DNA of 7,891 nucleotides from an uncultured Eubacteriales bacterium (GTDB lineage Bacteria; Bacillota; Clostridia; Oscillospirales; UBA644): positions 1-7,891 of the forward strand of contig CAKSPP010000056.1 of NCBI GenBank assembly GCA_934481505.1, read 5' to 3'. Shown one piece after another: positions 5,530 to 7,891 of the stretch (its first letter is position 1; each line of letters begins with the position of its first letter). Both the position numbers and the translations under genes were made by a program. The notes under the pieces are model-generated. The model saw nothing but the letters and a program-made list of their open reading frames with translations. It had not been told where the DNA came from and made no database searches.

Positions 5530-6690
5530 ATGAACAATATCAAAGTCGGCAAGACCGCGATGCGTCTTTGCGAAATCGCGTTGTTTGCCGGAGTTGCTGT
5601 GACCTGTATTTCCTGTCTTTTCGGCAGAGCGGTTTTTGATTTTTTCAATACGCTCTCATCGGTCACCGCCTGTGTTTGCCTTGTCCCGATAGTTGCGGTC
5701 TTCTGGAAAGACATCATAAAAAACGAGCTTGCCGTCGGTGCGATCGCGTTGTTTGCGGTCTTTTCGGTTGTTTCTTCGCTTTTTATTTCGGGACTTTACA
5801 TTTCCCATTCGCTTACGGCGATAATCGGAATCGTTACTATATATGTAATGAACTTTTTGCCGGTCAAACGGGACGTTCAGATGGCTCTTATCCTGTTTTT
5901 GTCGATAATGTCCGTCTGTCTGCTGTTTCTGGCGATTGATTTTTCACAGAAAACGCTCGTTGAAAAGTATAACTATACGAACTCAAACGTCATGGGAATT
6001 GTCGCCCTTATGGTAAATTCCTATCTGATGACCCTTATAAATGTCAACAAGATAAGCGGAAAATTCGTTCATCTCAACATCTTTATCGCGATTTTCGCCT
6101 TTATGACGATAACTGTTTTCGGCTGCCGCAGCGCACAGCTCGGTTTCCTTGTTTTCCTTATTGTCGGTTTTCTTATTCCGAGAAATTTCTGGGGTAAAAA
6201 ACGGACTGTCGCGGTGATTGCCCTTGCAATGTTTGTCGGAATAGTTTTTCCGTTCATATATTTGAAAATGTCCCAAAAGGGGCTTGACGACATTCATTTT
6301 CCGCTTGTTGACAAACCGTGGTTTTCGGGAAGAGACGTTCTGTGGCAGGAGGGCGTCGACAGAATTTCCGCCCGCCCCTCGTCCCTTATTTTCGGAGCGG
6401 GTCAGCGGTTTTTCGATATGGCGAAAGACTATAACTATCACAACAGCTATTTTTCGATACTCTTAAACTTCGGAATTCCGTCGTTCTTACTTTATTATTT
6501 CTCGTTTTTCACTTCCGCGAAAAGAACTCTTCTTTCGGGAGAAGATAAAAACGCAAGAGCTTTGCAGCTCGCTCTCATTCTTATGATAATGGTCGTAAGC
6601 CTTGTCGAAACGACAATCCCGGCAACAACCTTTATCTGGCTTTACGGACTTTGCTTTATCCCTCTTAAATGCAGGGAAATTCGCAGTTAA
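5530..6690 (+). CDS. O-antigen ligase/polymerase-like (Wzy_C family) membrane protein
   Basis: A 386-residue integral membrane protein with about ten or eleven hydrophobic segments spread over the whole length and one larger extracytoplasmic loop around residues 247-305. Family signs are TNSNVMGIVAL (150-160), GCRSAQLGF with R200, SGRDVLW (266-272), FGAGQ (288-292) and YHNSYFSILLNFGIPSFLLYY with H304. This last motif matches the conserved His-Asn region before the final helices of Wzy_C-type ligases and polymerases. Such proteins join or polymerise lipid-linked oligosaccharides on the outer face of the membrane; in a Gram-positive the product would be capsule, exopolysaccharide or another wall glycan, an inference because no glycosyltransferase is in the window. 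The ATG at 5530 is the first possible in-frame start, since an in-frame TGA lies at 5497-5499. No normal ribosome site is adjacent. It ends 14 bases before the antiporter gene, so the two are likely co-transcribed. Confidence 0.78.
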   Translation: MNNIKVGKTAMRLCEIALFAGVAVTCISCLFGRAVFDFFNTLSSVTACVCLVPIVAVFWKDIIKNELAVGAIALFAVFSVVSSLFISGLYISHSLTAIIGIVTIYVMNFLPVKRDVQMALILFLSIMSVCLLFLAIDFSQKTLVEKYNYTNSNVMGIVALMVNSYLMTLINVNKISGKFVHLNIFIAIFAFMTITVFGCRSAQLGFLVFLIVGFLIPRNFWGKKRTVAVIALAMFVGIVFPFIYLKMSQKGLDDIHFPLVDKPWFSGRDVLWQEGVDRISARPSSLIFGAGQRFFDMAKDYNYHNSYFSILLNFGIPSFLLYYFSFFTSAKRTLLSGEDKNARALQLALILMIMVVSLVETTIPATTFIWLYGLCFIPLKCREIRS

Positions 6691-6704
6691 ATACAGAGGC
6701 TTTT

Positions 6705-7891
6705 ATGGAATTTTACACAGTGCTTTTACCCCTCGCCCTTATTCTTATCGTTTCGAAACTTACGGTAAAGGGGTGCGAAAAATTAGGGCTTCCGTCGGTT
6801 GTCGGAATGCTTATAACGGGAATTCTTCTCGGACTTATAAACCTTATTCCGAATCAGACGATTTTGACCGACGCGTCCCTTGACGGAATCGGCTTTTTCG
6901 CGAAAATAGGCGTTATTCTGATAATGTTTTCCGCGGGAATCGAAACCGATATCCAGCAGATAAAGAAAATAGGCGGCCCCGCGGTCATAATTACTATGGC
7001 TGGCGTCATTTTACCCATGGGACTCGGTTTTCTTGTCGCAACGCTCTGCAACGGCGGCTTTGCTACACTTACCCACGATATACTCATGGAAAACCTGTTT
7101 TACGGAACGATTCTTACCGCAACTTCGGTAAGCGTCACGGTCGCAACGCTCCGGGAACTCGGAAAACTCAACGGGAAAGTCGGAAGTTCGGTTGTCGCCG
7201 CGGCGATTATCGACGATATCTTGGGAATTGTCGTTCTTTCCTTTATCCTGGCGATGTCGGGAGAGGGTGACAAGGCGGAAAATCCGCTTATCGTGCTTCT
7301 CAAAACGGTTCTTTTCTTTGTTACTGTCGCAATTCTCGCATTCGGCGGCTCAAAGTTTTTCAGAAATCTCGACCGCCGTTTTTCTCACCACCGTCTCGTT
7401 CCGATTTTCAGCCTTGCGTTCTGTTTCTTCATTTCGTATATAAGCGAAAAGGTTTTCGGAATTGCCGATATCACAGGGGCTTATGTCGTCGGACTTATTC
7501 TTTCGACAAACCCCGATAACAAATATATAAACAGAAAATCCGACGTCCTCGGATATATGCTTTTCGTCCCCGTCTTTTTTGCGAATGTCGGACTTTCGAC
7601 AAGCTTTACCGGAATAAACGGAGAAATGCTTCTGTTCGGAATTCTCTTTATTGTCGCGGGAATTTTGGGAAAAGTCATCGGCTGCGGAGGGGCTGCTCTC
7701 TGCTGCGGTTACAGCCCGAGCGACTCTCTTAAAGTCGGCGTCGGAATGATGGCCCGTGCCGAGGTCGCGTTGGTAACGGCTCAAAAGGGCGTTGAATACG
7801 GAATAATCGGCGGAGAGATAATGCCGTTTATCGTTATTCTTATCGTCGTCACGAGTTTCATCACACCGCTGACGCTGAAAGCGTTGTATAC
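6705..7891 (+). CDS. Cation:proton antiporter, CPA2 type (3'-truncated by the window)
   Basis: Reads without a stop to the window edge, giving 395 residues of a membrane antiporter that is probably nearly complete. Visible family features: PSVVGMLITGILLG (30-43), LIMFSAGIETD (72-82), TATSVSVTVATL (138-149), AAAIIDDILGIVVLS with the ion-binding pair D170-D171, ADITGAYVVGLILST (254-268), FVPVFFANVGLS (287-298) and VGMMARAEVALV (346-357). Together these match Na+(or K+)/H+ exchangers related to NapA, GerN and KefB. An Asp pair at this site is typical of CPA2 exchangers, some of which are electrogenic; ion choice cannot be read here. No regulatory RCK/TrkA domain is seen before the edge. AGAGG at 6695-6699 lies 5 bases before the ATG. 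It follows the polymerase gene by 14 bases and lacks its own promoter, so it probably shares that operon. Confidence 0.9.
   Translation, partial: MEFYTVLLPLALILIVSKLTVKGCEKLGLPSVVGMLITGILLGLINLIPNQTILTDASLDGIGFFAKIGVILIMFSAGIETDIQQIKKIGGPAVIITMAGVILPMGLGFLVATLCNGGFATLTHDILMENLFYGTILTATSVSVTVATLRELGKLNGKVGSSVVAAAIIDDILGIVVLSFILAMSGEGDKAENPLIVLLKTVLFFVTVAILAFGGSKFFRNLDRRFSHHRLVPIFSLAFCFFISYISEKVFGIADITGAYVVGLILSTNPDNKYINRKSDVLGYMLFVPVFFANVGLSTSFTGINGEMLLFGILFIVAGILGKVIGCGGAALCCGYSPSDSLKVGVGMMARAEVALVTAQKGVEYGIIGGEIMPFIVILIVVTSFITPLTLKALY

Noticed and set aside
5046..5717. 223-codon open frame on the minus strand
   Set aside because: Low-complexity Pro/Arg/Ser/Thr sequence, no ribosome site, overlaps the polymerase gene antisense at one end and the tRNA promoter at the other.
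7350..7784. 144-codon open frame on the minus strand
   Set aside because: It lies wholly antisense to the antiporter gene, whose reading frame shows clear family motifs; the minus frame is Lys/Glu/Asp-rich with no recognisable domain.

Overview
The window looks like chromosomal DNA from an anaerobic Firmicute, most likely a gut-type Clostridium relative of the Ruminococcaceae/Oscillospiraceae kind. This is inferred from the moderate GC content, strong AGGAGG-like and sigma-A-type signals, a lipoprotein with a TPPEKPDG-type linker, a PTS EIIC membrane domain fused to an EAL domain, and arrays of tiny hairpins between genes. No mobile element, CRISPR array or phage gene was seen.

Layout: (1) 60-1823, plus strand: a secreted lipoprotein with a Pro/Asp-rich repeat linker and a long right-handed beta-helix, probably a surface or adhesin-like protein. 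(2) 1886-3964, minus strand, convergent with the first gene and sharing a bidirectional terminator: a 692-residue fusion of a PTS sugar permease (EIIC) to a cyclic-di-GMP phosphodiesterase (EAL) domain in which all expected catalytic residues are visible. Its start codon is preceded by a run of 12 G that takes the place of a normal Shine-Dalgarno site, below a near-consensus promoter and two leader hairpins. (3) 4180-4575, minus strand: a small unrecognised protein with its own terminator. (4) 4642-4907: an array of about eight mini-hairpins, arranged as two inverted halves. (5) 4944-5019, minus strand: tRNA-Asn(GUU) with encoded CCA, strong promoter and terminator. (6) 5069-5428: no convincing gene, but a G-quadruplex-type motif. 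(7) 5530-6690 and 6705-7891, plus strand, a probable operon: an O-antigen ligase/polymerase-like membrane protein followed by a CPA2-type cation:proton antiporter that runs off the window.

The most interesting part is the EIIC-EAL fusion with the poly-G ribosome-binding region. One polypeptide appears to join a sugar-permease fold to c-di-GMP breakdown, and its translation start lies beside a slippage-prone homopolymer that can pair partly with an upstream CCCTCGA. A length-dependent on/off or rheostat control of c-di-GMP level is a testable hypothesis; the facing gene, a probable surface protein, is the kind of product that c-di-GMP often controls. The second candidate is the inverted hairpin array. 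The third is the polymerase gene start, where a hairpin could bring a distant Shine-Dalgarno close to the ATG. Family assignments come from reading motifs by eye; no database search was possible.
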